A DNA stretch of 5,395 bases from NCBI GenBank assembly GCA_946543025.1, contig CAMNLN010000250.1, positions 1-5,395 on the forward strand. The letters run 5' to 3'. Of the stretch, positions 1 through 5,395 are shown one piece after another. A program made the translations under genes and the position numbers. The stretch's first letter is position 1, and each line of letters starts with the position of its first letter. The stretch comes from an uncultured Verrucomicrobiota bacterium (GTDB taxonomy: Bacteria; Verrucomicrobiota; Kiritimatiellia; RFP12; UBA1067). A model generated the notes under the pieces. That model saw nothing but the letters and a program-made list of their open reading frames with translations. It was not told the DNA's origin and ran no database searches.

Positions 1-1
1 C

Positions 2-481
2 CGAAAGTCGATCGGCGTGAACGTTCCCAATCTCGTGAAGAACAACAAGCTTTCCGACCCGGGGCTTTTCACCTTCTCGGGATGGTTCAAGAGCAGCGCC
101 TCTGGAACGTCGATCCTGGCGGCAAGCAAGAACGCGTGGAACGGGACGGGCTTTTTGCTCCTCTGCGAAAAGGGGATGCACATGGACGTCGCCGCTCAAT
201 CCACCCATCAATACGCAAACGGCAAGGGCGCGCTCGTCGTCGGGCAATGGGCGCACGTGGCGTTCTCGTACGACGCGGTCGGCAAGCTGAATACCTATTT
301 CAACGGCGCGCGGATTTATTCGAACGCGTCGGCGAAGGCGCTGAGCCATGAGGACAGAGCCTCATGGTCCGTCGGGTCGTACGCGATGACGGACACGAAT
401 GACAGCTTCCAGGGCGACATGGACGAAATCCGTTTCTACGACGGCATCGCGTCCGCCGACTGGGTGAAGGCCGAGAACGAC
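2..481 (+). other. LamG-like (concanavalin-type jellyroll) domain, N-terminally cut by the window
   Basis: Residues 1-155 read as the Laminin_G_3 family of jellyrolls. FTFSGWFKSS (residues 18-27) is the usual 'F-T-x-S-x-W-F/V-K' strand, GQWAHVAFSYD (76-86) is the 'W-x-H-V-A-x-x-Y/F-D' strand, LNTYFNGARI (91-100) is the 'L-x-x-Y-x-N-G' strand, and FQGDMDEIRFYDGIAS (131-146) is the closing 'F-x-G-x-(I/M)-D-E-(I/V)-R-(I/F)-Y' signature. These motifs occur in the right order and spacing. The first strands of the fold precede the window. In known proteins such domains bind glycans or proteins, or act as spacers in large extracellular proteins; which applies here cannot be told from sequence. Confidence 0.85.
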
Positions 482-3400
482 TCCGTGACGAACGCCAGCT
501 TTGCGGTGGCGGGCGCGGCGACGGCGAACACCGCATGGGACTGCGCGGGCGGTGTCACGTCCGCCCGCCAGACGCCCGACGGCATTCTGGTCAACGGTAC
601 GCTCGCGCGCATCGACTCCTCGGCTTCGCGCGTTTCGGTTTCGCTCAAGTGGGGCGAGACGGAGGCGCTGGAGGGCGGGACCGTCACGGTGGGCGTGTTC
701 ACCGAGCCGGTGGCGCTCTCGGCGACCTTCCCCGGTACGACGGCGGACGCGACGTACCATTTCGCCTTCGTGCTGACGCCCAACCAGGGGAACGTGGTGA
801 CCTCGCCGGAGTCGACGTTCCGCAGGATCGGAACCGAGGTGCTCTGGCGTCCGCAGTCGGCCCATGACACGTGGGACACGGAGTCGTGGCAGCTGGGCGC
901 GCAGATCACCGGGTTCTCGGACGGTTGGCCCGTGGCGTTCGACGGGGCGGAGCAGAACTACATGGCGACGGTCAAGGTGCCCAGCGCGGTGTCGTCGTCT
1001 TCCATGACCGTGGGCGGCGCGAAGGACTATGCGTTCACGGGCAGCCGTCTTATCCTGGCCGACGTGCTGGTGAAGACCGGGTCCGGTACGCTGAAGCCGC
1101 AGACGGCGTTCGCGGAACCGCTCAACTTCGTCGTGCGCGAGGGCGTCGTCGCGTACGATGCCGCGTTCAACTTCGGAAGCGTCGCCACGGCGGGCACGTC
1201 CACGCTCGTCGTCGGTGGCGGCGAGTCCGCGGCGCGCCTCACCACCACCAAGGAGCTTTCCTTCGGCAGGGGCGCGGGCACTTCCGCGGAGGTGACCGTC
1301 AAGACGAACGGCACGGTCGTCATGGAGTCGAGCCCATGGCTTCGCTTTGGCACCAGCCCCGGCTGCACCTGCGACGTTTCCGTCGAGAGGGGCGGCCTTT
1401 TGGAGAGCGGCTGGCTCATGTTCGGCTCGCAGGCGGCCGTCTGCACCGCTCGGGTCGCCGGCACGGTCGTCGTGCGTTCGATGCCCCTTGGCGTGGGCGA
1501 GGGCAGCGATTCCTCGCTCGTGCTCGAGCCGGGCGGACGGATCAAGGCGCGCGGCGTGCAGATGTGGAACAACAACCCCACGTGGTATAATTACACCGGA
1601 CACGCCACGCTGCACGTCCATGACGGCACGCTCGAGCTCTACCCCGTGGCGGCGTACACCGACTATCCGATCATCAACACGTCGCTGCGCGTCACGTACG
1701 AGGACGCCATCACGTTCGACATCCCCGCCGGCGGCTCCTCCTTCCTCGCGGCATCGGTCACCAACGTGACCGCGGGCGCCGCCGGGCACTTCGTGAAGAC
1801 GGGCGGCGGCGACCTCACCGTCACGGGCGACGTGGGCGGAATCACCGGGGCGATCGACGTCCTCGCCGGACGCCTCATCTTCAACCAGGCGTTCGCGGAC
1901 GGCGCGGACGTGACGGTCAACCTCTCGGAGGAGGGCGCCGTGGGCTGCAACGTCGCGGGCGGCGCCGCCGGCATCCTCAGGTACATTCCGAAGAACTCCC
2001 GCGGCACGCTCATCATCCACGACAACAACGCGAACGAGACGATCGACCTGAGCGAATACCCGTACCTCAAGGTGGCCGTTTGCGCGGGCGGCGGATTCAG
2101 CGGCACGGTCATCCCCTACGGGAACCACTACGTGTTCGACATGTTCGGCAGGGAAGGCGCACTCAACGTGCCGCTGGCGGACGCGGACGGCGTGCCCGCG
2201 CGCATCACGCTGACCGATTCCCTCGGCGGCGGCGCGCTCGTCCTTGCGGCAGACAACTCCGGAATGTCAGGCCCCATCGAAGTCTCCGGTGACGTGCGCC
2301 TCCGCCTCGCCCATGCGCAGGCCGCCGGCACGGGCAACATCACGCTTGGCGAGGGATCGTCGATCGACATCGCCGCAGCCGTCGGCGCGGACTTCCTCTC
2401 GACGCGCGTGACGCAGGATTCGCGCCCGGCGTTCGTGTTCATCAGCGCGGGCGGCGAGGCGACCGACGTGGACCTCTCGCGCTTCCCGGGATGCCGCCTC
2501 GGCACGGTGGGCAGCGTCTCCGTCACGCAGACCGGCGCCGTGACGCCGCGCGACGGCGAGTACGCCCTCGGCGGCGGCGACACGCCCCAAGCCTCCAGCT
2601 ACTCCGGCCTCACGCCCGGCGTTCTCGTTGACGTTACGGGAGAATCCAGGAAGGTCGTTGTCGACCGCCCCGGAATGATCAACCTCTCGAACACGGCGAA
2701 CACCTACTCCGGCGGCACCGTGGTGACGAACGGGGGCAGGGTGTACATGGCGGGCACGGACGGCTTCGGCGCCGTCCCTGCCGCCTTCGACGCGCGCAAC
2801 ATCGTGGTGGACGGCGGCGTCGTGCGTCCGGGCAACGCCAACACCACGATCGACGTCAAACGCGGCCTTTGGGTCGGCGCGGGCGGCATGACCCTTCATC
2901 CCTGGGGCGGCTACACGCTCACCATTCCCGGCGGACTGGGCGGCACGGGCGCAATCTCCGTCACGGACAACGGACATCTCACGCTCCCCGGCCCTTACAA
3001 CACCTACAACGGCGCGATAACCATGAGCAGGACGGCATCGATCCTCACGATCGGCGGCGCGGACGCGTTCTCCTGGGCGTCGACGGGCGGCATCTCCACG
3101 CTCGGCACGGTCGCGCTGAACGCTACGGGCGACGCCACTTTCACTGACACGGTGAGCGGCGCCGGCGCGCTGAAGAAGCAAGGCGCGGGCACACTCACGC
3201 TCGCCCGCGCACAGACTTACACCGGCGCCACGACGGTCGAGGCGGGCACGCTGCGGCTCGCCGACGGCGGACGGATTGCCACGACCTCCGCGATCAACAA
3301 CAATTCCGACATCTTCGTCGACTTCGCGGGCAGCGCAAAGGACGCCTTCGGCAACGCGCCCATCTACGGGCCCGGCACGGTCAGGTTCGCCGCCGGCAGC

Positions 3401-5323
3401 AATACAATGATCGACAGGCCCTTGCCGGGCGTGGGGGATCTTGCCGCGGAGAACGGCGCGACGCTCGACTACAAGGTTGCCGGATCCGCGTCCGTCACGG
3501 TGGATGACGCCACGCTCGCGCTTTACGGAACCGGCGGCGGCACGGCCGTCTCGGGCTTCGCCGACTTCAAGCTGAACGGCACCGTGGCGATGGTTGGCGA
3601 GGACGGGAACGAGATACAGCTCTCGTCTGCGGAGACGTACAAGGGCGGTACCGCTTTCTGGCGGAAACGCGTGAGCGTGACGCGTCCGTGGGTCGCGAGC
3701 TTCACCTACAAGACCGTCGCTCCGCCGGCCAACCCTGCGGATGGCTTCGCGTTCTTCCTCCACAACGATTCAAGGGGACTCAACGCGGCAGGGGGAGCCG
3801 GCGACGGCATCTGCGCGAACGGCATCACGCCGTCCATCGGCACGGCGTACAACATCTACCAGGCCGACACGGCGGGATGGATCGTCAACGGCGCCAAGAC
3901 GAGCATGACGAACCTGCCCACGTCTGCCGGCGATATCTCCATCCAGGACGGCATCGACGTATGCGTGACGTACGACGGCGCGGGCACGCTCGTGCAGCAT
4001 GTCTACTCGGGAGCCAAGTACGCGGCGCGCACGAACTCCGTCAACCTGCTACAGGCGCTGGGCGCGCCCACCGCCTGGATCGGCTTCTCCGGCGCGACGG
4101 GTGGTTCCGTGTGCGACCAGCGCATCGCGAACTTCCGCTTCCTGCAGGCGGACGTCGCCGGCGCGGTCGACATCGTGCCGACGGACGACGCCTCGAAGTG
4201 GCGGCTCAACGGCAACGCCGCGTACAAGGCGCTCGAGGGTACGCCCGCGTTCCAGCTCACCGACACGTCCAATTACCAGACGAGCGTCGTGACGCGCCTC
4301 GAGCGCGTGTACGTGGGCGGGCCGTTCAAGATCAGCGGCACGTACCATTTCACCGGCCCCACCGGCTACGCGGCCGACGGCGCGGCCGTGTTCCTGCACG
4401 TCAACTCGCCCATGATCGCCGCCGCGCACGGCGGTTCGCTGGGCGTGGGCGGGGCGGGCTTCAACAATGCGCGGTTCACCACCGCCTATGGATGGGGGAT
4501 CAAGATCTATCCTTCGCCTGCGATCGCGGCCATCACGAACGGGGTGGTCGGCACGGCCGTCGCGGATCTCAACGGCGTCGATCCGAAGAACATGGATCCG
4601 ATGGACTTTACGGTCTCGTACGTGCCGGGACGGCTCTCGTTCGCGGTGACGCAGGACGGCAAGACGGCGACGTTCTCGCAGGACGTGAACCTCGTGCAGA
4701 AGTTCGGCGGAAACTTCGCCTACCTCTCGTTCTCCGGCGCCACCGGCGGGTACAATGCGCGGCAGTACGTCTACGGCCTTTCGCTGGAGTACGAGGCCGA
4801 CGGTACGTACGGCGCGGCAGGCTACGGCGACGTGGAATTCAGGGGCAGCGACACGCTGCGCGTCGCGGCCGGTGCCAACGAGGTCGCAGAGGTGAGAACC
4901 GTGACGTTCGTGGACAATGCCGTCGTGGGCGTGAGCGCGTCCGGCGCTGCCAACCAGCCGTATGCCCTGCGGGCGGACCGCATCGAATTCGACGTTACCG
5001 GTGCTGGCGCCACACCCTCCCTTAGCCTTGCGGCGAACGGTTCGGCGGCGGGTACGCTCCAGATCGGCGCGATTGCGTACGGCGAGAAGCCGTCCCTGCT
5101 CAAGATCACGGGCCCGGCGAGCGGAATCGACGGCGCGAAGGTGAGGATCGAGATGCCGGTGTTCAACGGAATCGTGAAACTCCTTGACCTCACGGACGCG
5201 ACGGGTCTTGCGCTCGAGGACTTCGAGCTCGTTACGGAAACGCGGCCGCCGGTCAAGCTGTTCCTGTCGAACGGAATCCTCAGCGCGGTCCACGACACCG
5301 GTACCTTCTTCATCATCCGCTGA
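2..5323 (+). CDS. Giant modular secreted repeat protein (LamG, PATR-like beta-helix repeats, two L-type lectin domains), 5'-partial
   Basis: Seen: the frame is open from the first complete codon (base 2) to TGA at 5321-5323, at least 1773 codons, with no stop upstream of the GTG at 17, so the start, ribosome binding site and any signal peptide lie outside the window. The GTG falls inside a jellyroll strand region and has no purine-rich site before it, so it is not a credible start. The protein is rich in Gly, Ala, Thr, Val and Asp and poor in Lys, as beta-helix and beta-sandwich proteins are. Modules in order: LamG end (to residue 155), Fn3/Ig-like (160-271), Trp/Asp entry module (274-360), short-repeat ladder (397-544), two modules of about 141-145 residues (590-880), PATR-like repeats (886-1087), two L-type lectin domains (1181-1377 and 1391-1592), C-terminal beta domain (1600-1768). 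No catalytic motif, transmembrane helix, beta-barrel or known sorting tail is visible. Inferred role: extracellular or surface adhesin/glycan-binding protein. The coding call is very secure; the function is a domain-level inference. Confidence 0.93.
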   Translation, partial: RKSIGVNVPNLVKNNKLSDPGLFTFSGWFKSSASGTSILAASKNAWNGTGFLLLCEKGMHMDVAAQSTHQYANGKGALVVGQWAHVAFSYDAVGKLNTYFNGARIYSNASAKALSHEDRASWSVGSYAMTDTNDSFQGDMDEIRFYDGIASADWVKAENDSVTNASFAVAGAATANTAWDCAGGVTSARQTPDGILVNGTLARIDSSASRVSVSLKWGETEALEGGTVTVGVFTEPVALSATFPGTTADATYHFAFVLTPNQGNVVTSPESTFRRIGTEVLWRPQSAHDTWDTESWQLGAQITGFSDGWPVAFDGAEQNYMATVKVPSAVSSSSMTVGGAKDYAFTGSRLILADVLVKTGSGTLKPQTAFAEPLNFVVREGVVAYDAAFNFGSVATAGTSTLVVGGGESAARLTTTKELSFGRGAGTSAEVTVKTNGTVVMESSPWLRFGTSPGCTCDVSVERGGLLESGWLMFGSQAAVCTARVAGTVVVRSMPLGVGEGSDSSLVLEPGGRIKARGVQMWNNNPTWYNYTGHATLHVHDGTLELYPVAAYTDYPIINTSLRVTYEDAITFDIPAGGSSFLAASVTNVTAGAAGHFVKTGGGDLTVTGDVGGITGAIDVLAGRLIFNQAFADGADVTVNLSEEGAVGCNVAGGAAGILRYIPKNSRGTLIIHDNNANETIDLSEYPYLKVAVCAGGGFSGTVIPYGNHYVFDMFGREGALNVPLADADGVPARITLTDSLGGGALVLAADNSGMSGPIEVSGDVRLRLAHAQAAGTGNITLGEGSSIDIAAAVGADFLSTRVTQDSRPAFVFISAGGEATDVDLSRFPGCRLGTVGSVSVTQTGAVTPRDGEYALGGGDTPQASSYSGLTPGVLVDVTGESRKVVVDRPGMINLSNTANTYSGGTVVTNGGRVYMAGTDGFGAVPAAFDARNIVVDGGVVRPGNANTTIDVKRGLWVGAGGMTLHPWGGYTLTIPGGLGGTGAISVTDNGHLTLPGPYNTYNGAITMSRTASILTIGGADAFSWASTGGISTLGTVALNATGDATFTDTVSGAGALKKQGAGTLTLARAQTYTGATTVEAGTLRLADGGRIATTSAINNNSDIFVDFAGSAKDAFGNAPIYGPGTVRFAAGSNTMIDRPLPGVGDLAAENGATLDYKVAGSASVTVDDATLALYGTGGGTAVSGFADFKLNGTVAMVGEDGNEIQLSSAETYKGGTAFWRKRVSVTRPWVASFTYKTVAPPANPADGFAFFLHNDSRGLNAAGGAGDGICANGITPSIGTAYNIYQADTAGWIVNGAKTSMTNLPTSAGDISIQDGIDVCVTYDGAGTLVQHVYSGAKYAARTNSVNLLQALGAPTAWIGFSGATGGSVCDQRIANFRFLQADVAGAVDIVPTDDASKWRLNGNAAYKALEGTPAFQLTDTSNYQTSVVTRLERVYVGGPFKISGTYHFTGPTGYAADGAAVFLHVNSPMIAAAHGGSLGVGGAGFNNARFTTAYGWGIKIYPSPAIAAITNGVVGTAVADLNGVDPKNMDPMDFTVSYVPGRLSFAVTQDGKTATFSQDVNLVQKFGGNFAYLSFSGATGGYNARQYVYGLSLEYEADGTYGAAGYGDVEFRGSDTLRVAAGANEVAEVRTVTFVDNAVVGVSASGAANQPYALRADRIEFDVTGAGATPSLSLAANGSAAGTLQIGAIAYGEKPSLLKITGPASGIDGAKVRIEMPVFNGIVKLLDLTDATGLALEDFELVTETRPPVKLFLSNGILSAVHDTGTFFIIR
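494..829 (+). other. Fibronectin/Ig-like beta-sandwich segment
   Basis: Residues 160-271 have alternating hydrophobic strands: SRVSVSLKWGETEALEGG (204-221) resembles an Fn3 B/C strand pair, and ADATYHFAFVLTPNQG (243-258) resembles the 'T-x-Y-x-F-x-x-x-x-x-N-x-G' F/G strands of Fn3-like modules that often follow LamG in large bacterial surface proteins. The segment then ends in SPESTFR (263-269), like the usual last strand. No catalytic or metal-binding motif is visible. The fold is inferred from pattern only and could also be another Ig-like family; it probably acts as a spacer. Confidence 0.5.
836..1096 (+). other. Trp/Asp-rich entry module preceding beta-helix repeats
   Basis: Residues 274-360 follow the plan of segments that open many PATR-type passenger regions: paired Trp/Asp positions (W277, W286, W291), then a 'D-G-x-x-V-x-F-D' element (DGWPVAFDG, 302-310), a V-x-V strand (ATVKVPSAV, 317-325), a YAFTGSRLIL strand (338-347) and a closing KTGSGTLK (353-360) that matches the first half of the PATR consensus (K-x-G-x-G-T-L). 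This marks the change from beta-sandwich modules to the solenoid region. The homology is a pattern judgement, not a profile hit. Confidence 0.5.
1205..1648 (+). repeat. Ladder of about 24-28-residue beta-helix repeats (T5SS/PEP-CTERM-type)
   Basis: Residues 397-544 contain successive imperfect repeats, each opening with L-x-(V/F)-G and followed by a V-x-V strand and a Gly-rich turn. Openings are LVVG (397), LSFG (414), LRFG (442), LMFG (467) and LGVG (491), with a degenerate VQMW (514). The spacings are 17, 28, 25, 24 and 23 residues. Inner strands include AEVTVKTNGTVV (424-435) and CDVSVERGGLL (452-462). This is the style of the T5SS/PEP-CTERM-associated repeat that forms right-handed beta-helix coils in secreted proteins. 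C450/C452 and C476 fall at nearly equivalent positions in adjacent coils. Family naming is from memory of the pattern; the periodicity is read directly. Confidence 0.6.
1784..2221 (+). repeat. Passenger-type module of about 145 residues, copy A
   Basis: Residues 590-735. It opens with KTGGGDLTVTG (594-604), a PATR-like strand, followed by GAIDVLAGRLIF (611-622). About 80 residues in is IDLSEYP (676-682), then GTVIPYGNHYVF (696-707) and a Gly-rich exit strand. The same landmarks recur in copy B at offsets of 141-144 residues, so this is a divergent tandem duplication and not chance similarity. Likely one stretch of an extracellular beta-solenoid. No active-site motif is seen. Confidence 0.55.
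2222..2656 (+). repeat. Passenger-type module of about 145 residues, copy B
   Basis: Residues 736-880. Landmarks matching copy A: GGGALVLAADNSGMSG (737-752, against GGGDLTVTG at 596-604), IEVSGDVRLRL (754-764, against IDVLAGRLIF at 613-622), VDLSRFP (818-824, against IDLSEYP at 676-682) and GAVTPRDGEYAL (840-851, against GTVIPYGNHYVF at 696-707). The offset stays between 141 and 144 residues along the whole length. Identity is low, so the duplication is old or the two copies were drawn from a wider repeat family. Confidence 0.55.
2672..2836 (+). repeat. PATR-like passenger repeat
   Basis: Residues 886-940 contain LSNTANTYSGGTVVTNGGRV (890-909), very close to the passenger-associated transport repeat pattern 'L-s-g-x-N-T-Y-(S/T)-G-G-T-x-V-x-x-G-x-L'. 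It is followed by a G-x-G-A-V-P-A turn (916-922) and the VVDGGVVRP strand (930-938), the usual continuation. In classical autotransporters this repeat lies in the exported passenger; here no beta-barrel translocator follows. Confidence 0.7.
2954..3031 (+). repeat. Degenerate PATR-like repeat
   Basis: Residues 980-1005. DNGHLTLPGPYNTYNGAITM (984-1003) keeps the 'G-x-L-T-L-x-x-x-x-N-T-Y-x-G-x-x' spacing of the PATR pattern, but GT is replaced by A and the second half (AGTL) is missing. It sits between a stronger unit upstream (residues 886-940) and the canonical unit downstream (1047-1087). Confidence 0.5.
3155..3277 (+). repeat. Canonical PATR repeat
   Basis: Residues 1047-1087. KKQGAGTLTLARAQTYTGAT (1053-1072) followed by TVEAGTLRLADGG (1073-1085) is a textbook passenger-associated repeat: K-x-G-x-G-T-L-T-L, then T-Y-T-G-x-T-x-V-x-x-G-T-L. 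It is the clearest family landmark in the window and anchors the reading of the weaker units upstream as the same solenoid. Confidence 0.88.
3557..4147 (+). other. L-type (legume-lectin-like) domain, copy 1
   Basis: Residues 1181-1377. The opening FADFKLNGTV (1181-1190) matches the KWRLNGNA start of copy 2. ADGFAFFLHNDSRG (1241-1254) is the hallmark 'A-D-G-F-A-F-F' strand and loop of L-type lectins, whose Asp takes part in sugar binding in known members. It is followed by a Gly-rich loop, an Asp-led strand (DVCVTYD, 1314-1320), VNLLQ (1342-1346) and AWIGFSGATGG (1353-1363), matching the 'V-G-F-S-A-A-T-G' strand. Odd: the strand normally carrying the metal-binding E-F-D reads TAYNIYQ (1276-1282), so Glu becomes Ala and Asp becomes Asn. 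It contains three cysteines (1266, 1316, 1366) absent from copy 2. Fold assignment is strong; sugar binding is uncertain. Confidence 0.8.
4187..4792 (+). other. L-type (legume-lectin-like) domain, copy 2
   Basis: Residues 1391-1592, following copy 1 after a linker of about 13 residues. ADGAAVFLHVNSP (1453-1465) aligns with ADGFAFFLHNDS of copy 1. MDFTVSYVPGRLSFAV (1529-1544) aligns with the IDVCVTYD strand, DVNLVQKFG (1556-1564) with SVNLLQALG, and AYLSFSGATGG (1568-1578) with AWIGFSGATGG. The strand expected to carry the metal-ligand E-x-D reads WGIKIYP (1493-1499), with Gly and Lys at those places. The two copies are clearly homologous but much diverged, so they probably differ in ligand or one is structural. 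Confidence 0.75.
4814..5320 (+). other. C-terminal beta-rich domain with short hydrophobic tail
   Basis: Residues 1600-1768. Alternating strands such as DVEFRGSDTLRVAAGA (1605-1620), VRTVTFVDNAVVGVS (1626-1640) and RIEFDV (1655-1660) suggest the last solenoid coils. The final part, KLLDLTDATGLALEDFELVT (1721-1740) through KLFLSNGILSAV (1747-1758), forms a capping beta unit, and the chain ends in GTFFIIR. There is no Arg-rich PEP-CTERM helix, LPXTG, or beta-barrel of the 250-300 residues expected for a classical autotransporter. How the protein is exported or retained cannot be read from this sequence. Confidence 0.5.
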
Positions 5324-5352
5324 ACGGTGCGAAGGCCATTCCCTTTTTCTCC

Positions 5353-5381
5353 TTGCGCGACATGCATGGATTTGGCATACT
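5353..5381 (+). promoter_or_regulatory. Candidate sigma70-type promoter with extended -10
   Basis: TTGCGC (5353-5358) and CATACT (5376-5381) are separated by exactly 17 bases, and TGG at 5373-5375 supplies the TGn of an extended -10. The -35 matches consensus at three of six places and the -10 at four of six. It lies 30 bases after the stop codon, in the only non-coding and locally AT-richer stretch of the window, and points to the right, so it would serve a gene starting beyond 5395. This is a consensus match only. Confidence 0.45.
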
Positions 5382-5395
5382 AGCCGTGTCGGACC

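Noticed and set aside
17..19. GTG as the start codon of the large gene
   Set aside because: The frame is open to the left edge (CGA AAG TCG ATC GGC before it), the GTG lies inside the jellyroll domain, and there is no ribosome binding site or signal peptide after it.
362..2128. Long open frame on the minus strand (588 codons), with similar ones at 2267-3763 and 4049-5293
   Set aside because: The translations are rich in Arg, His, Ala, Val and Gly with no domain pattern, and lie antisense to a well-supported gene. Such frames are expected opposite GC-rich coding sequence.
3688..5025. Plus-strand open frame of 445 codons overlapping the lectin region
   Set aside because: The product is Arg/Gly-rich and low in complexity, while the overlapping frame has clear lectin motifs; it is an out-of-frame shadow.
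5329..5358. Possible hairpin after the stop codon (GCGAAGG with CCTTGCGC) as a terminator
   Set aside because: The stem has a bulge and a 15-base loop, and no T-run follows it. The T-run at 5344-5348 lies inside the loop, so it does not fit an intrinsic terminator.
5362..5395. ATG at 5362 as the start of a downstream gene running off the window
   Set aside because: It is open to the edge for only 11 codons, has no purine-rich ribosome binding site upstream, and lies within the better-supported promoter spacer.
1..5395. CRISPR array, insertion sequence, tRNA or phage signature
   Set aside because: No regularly spaced direct repeats at DNA level, no terminal inverted repeats with a transposase, and no cloverleaf were seen; the repeats present are protein-level only.

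Overview
The window is almost entirely one very large, GC-rich protein-coding gene on the + strand. It is already open at the left edge, with no stop codon in frame from the first complete codon at base 2, and it ends at a TGA at 5321-5323. At least 1773 codons are visible and the true N-terminus, including any signal peptide, lies outside the window. In all entries, residue numbers count the GTG at 17-19 as residue 1; that GTG is an arbitrary reference point and not a supported start. No RNA gene, insertion sequence, CRISPR array or second complete gene was seen.

The protein looks like a modular, secreted, all-beta surface or extracellular protein. In order it has: the end of a LamG/concanavalin-type jellyroll (about nt 2-481); a fibronectin/Ig-like beta-sandwich segment (about 494-829); a Trp/Asp/Gly-rich entry module typical of repeat proteins of the autotransporter-passenger kind (about 836-1096); a ladder of short repeats of about 24-28 residues (about 1205-1648); a tandem pair of modules of about 141-145 residues (about 1784-2656); passenger-associated (PATR-like) repeats (about 2672-3277); a beta-rich linker; two tandem L-type (legume-lectin-like) domains (about 3557-4147 and 4187-4792); and a C-terminal beta-rich domain ending in a short hydrophobic tail (about 4814-5320). 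No autotransporter beta-barrel, PEP-CTERM, LPXTG or similar sorting signal is visible.

The combination of high GC, LamG, PATR-type repeats and L-type lectin modules without a beta-barrel is reminiscent of the giant repeat proteins of the Verrucomicrobiota/Kiritimatiellota/Lentisphaerota group, often from gut or anaerobic metagenomes. This taxonomic suggestion is inference from architecture only. The likely role is adhesion to, or recognition of, glycans or surfaces; no catalytic motif was seen.

After the stop there are 72 bases (5324-5395). They contain a plausible sigma70-type promoter with an extended -10 (5353-5381), probably serving a gene beyond the right edge, and no convincing terminator.
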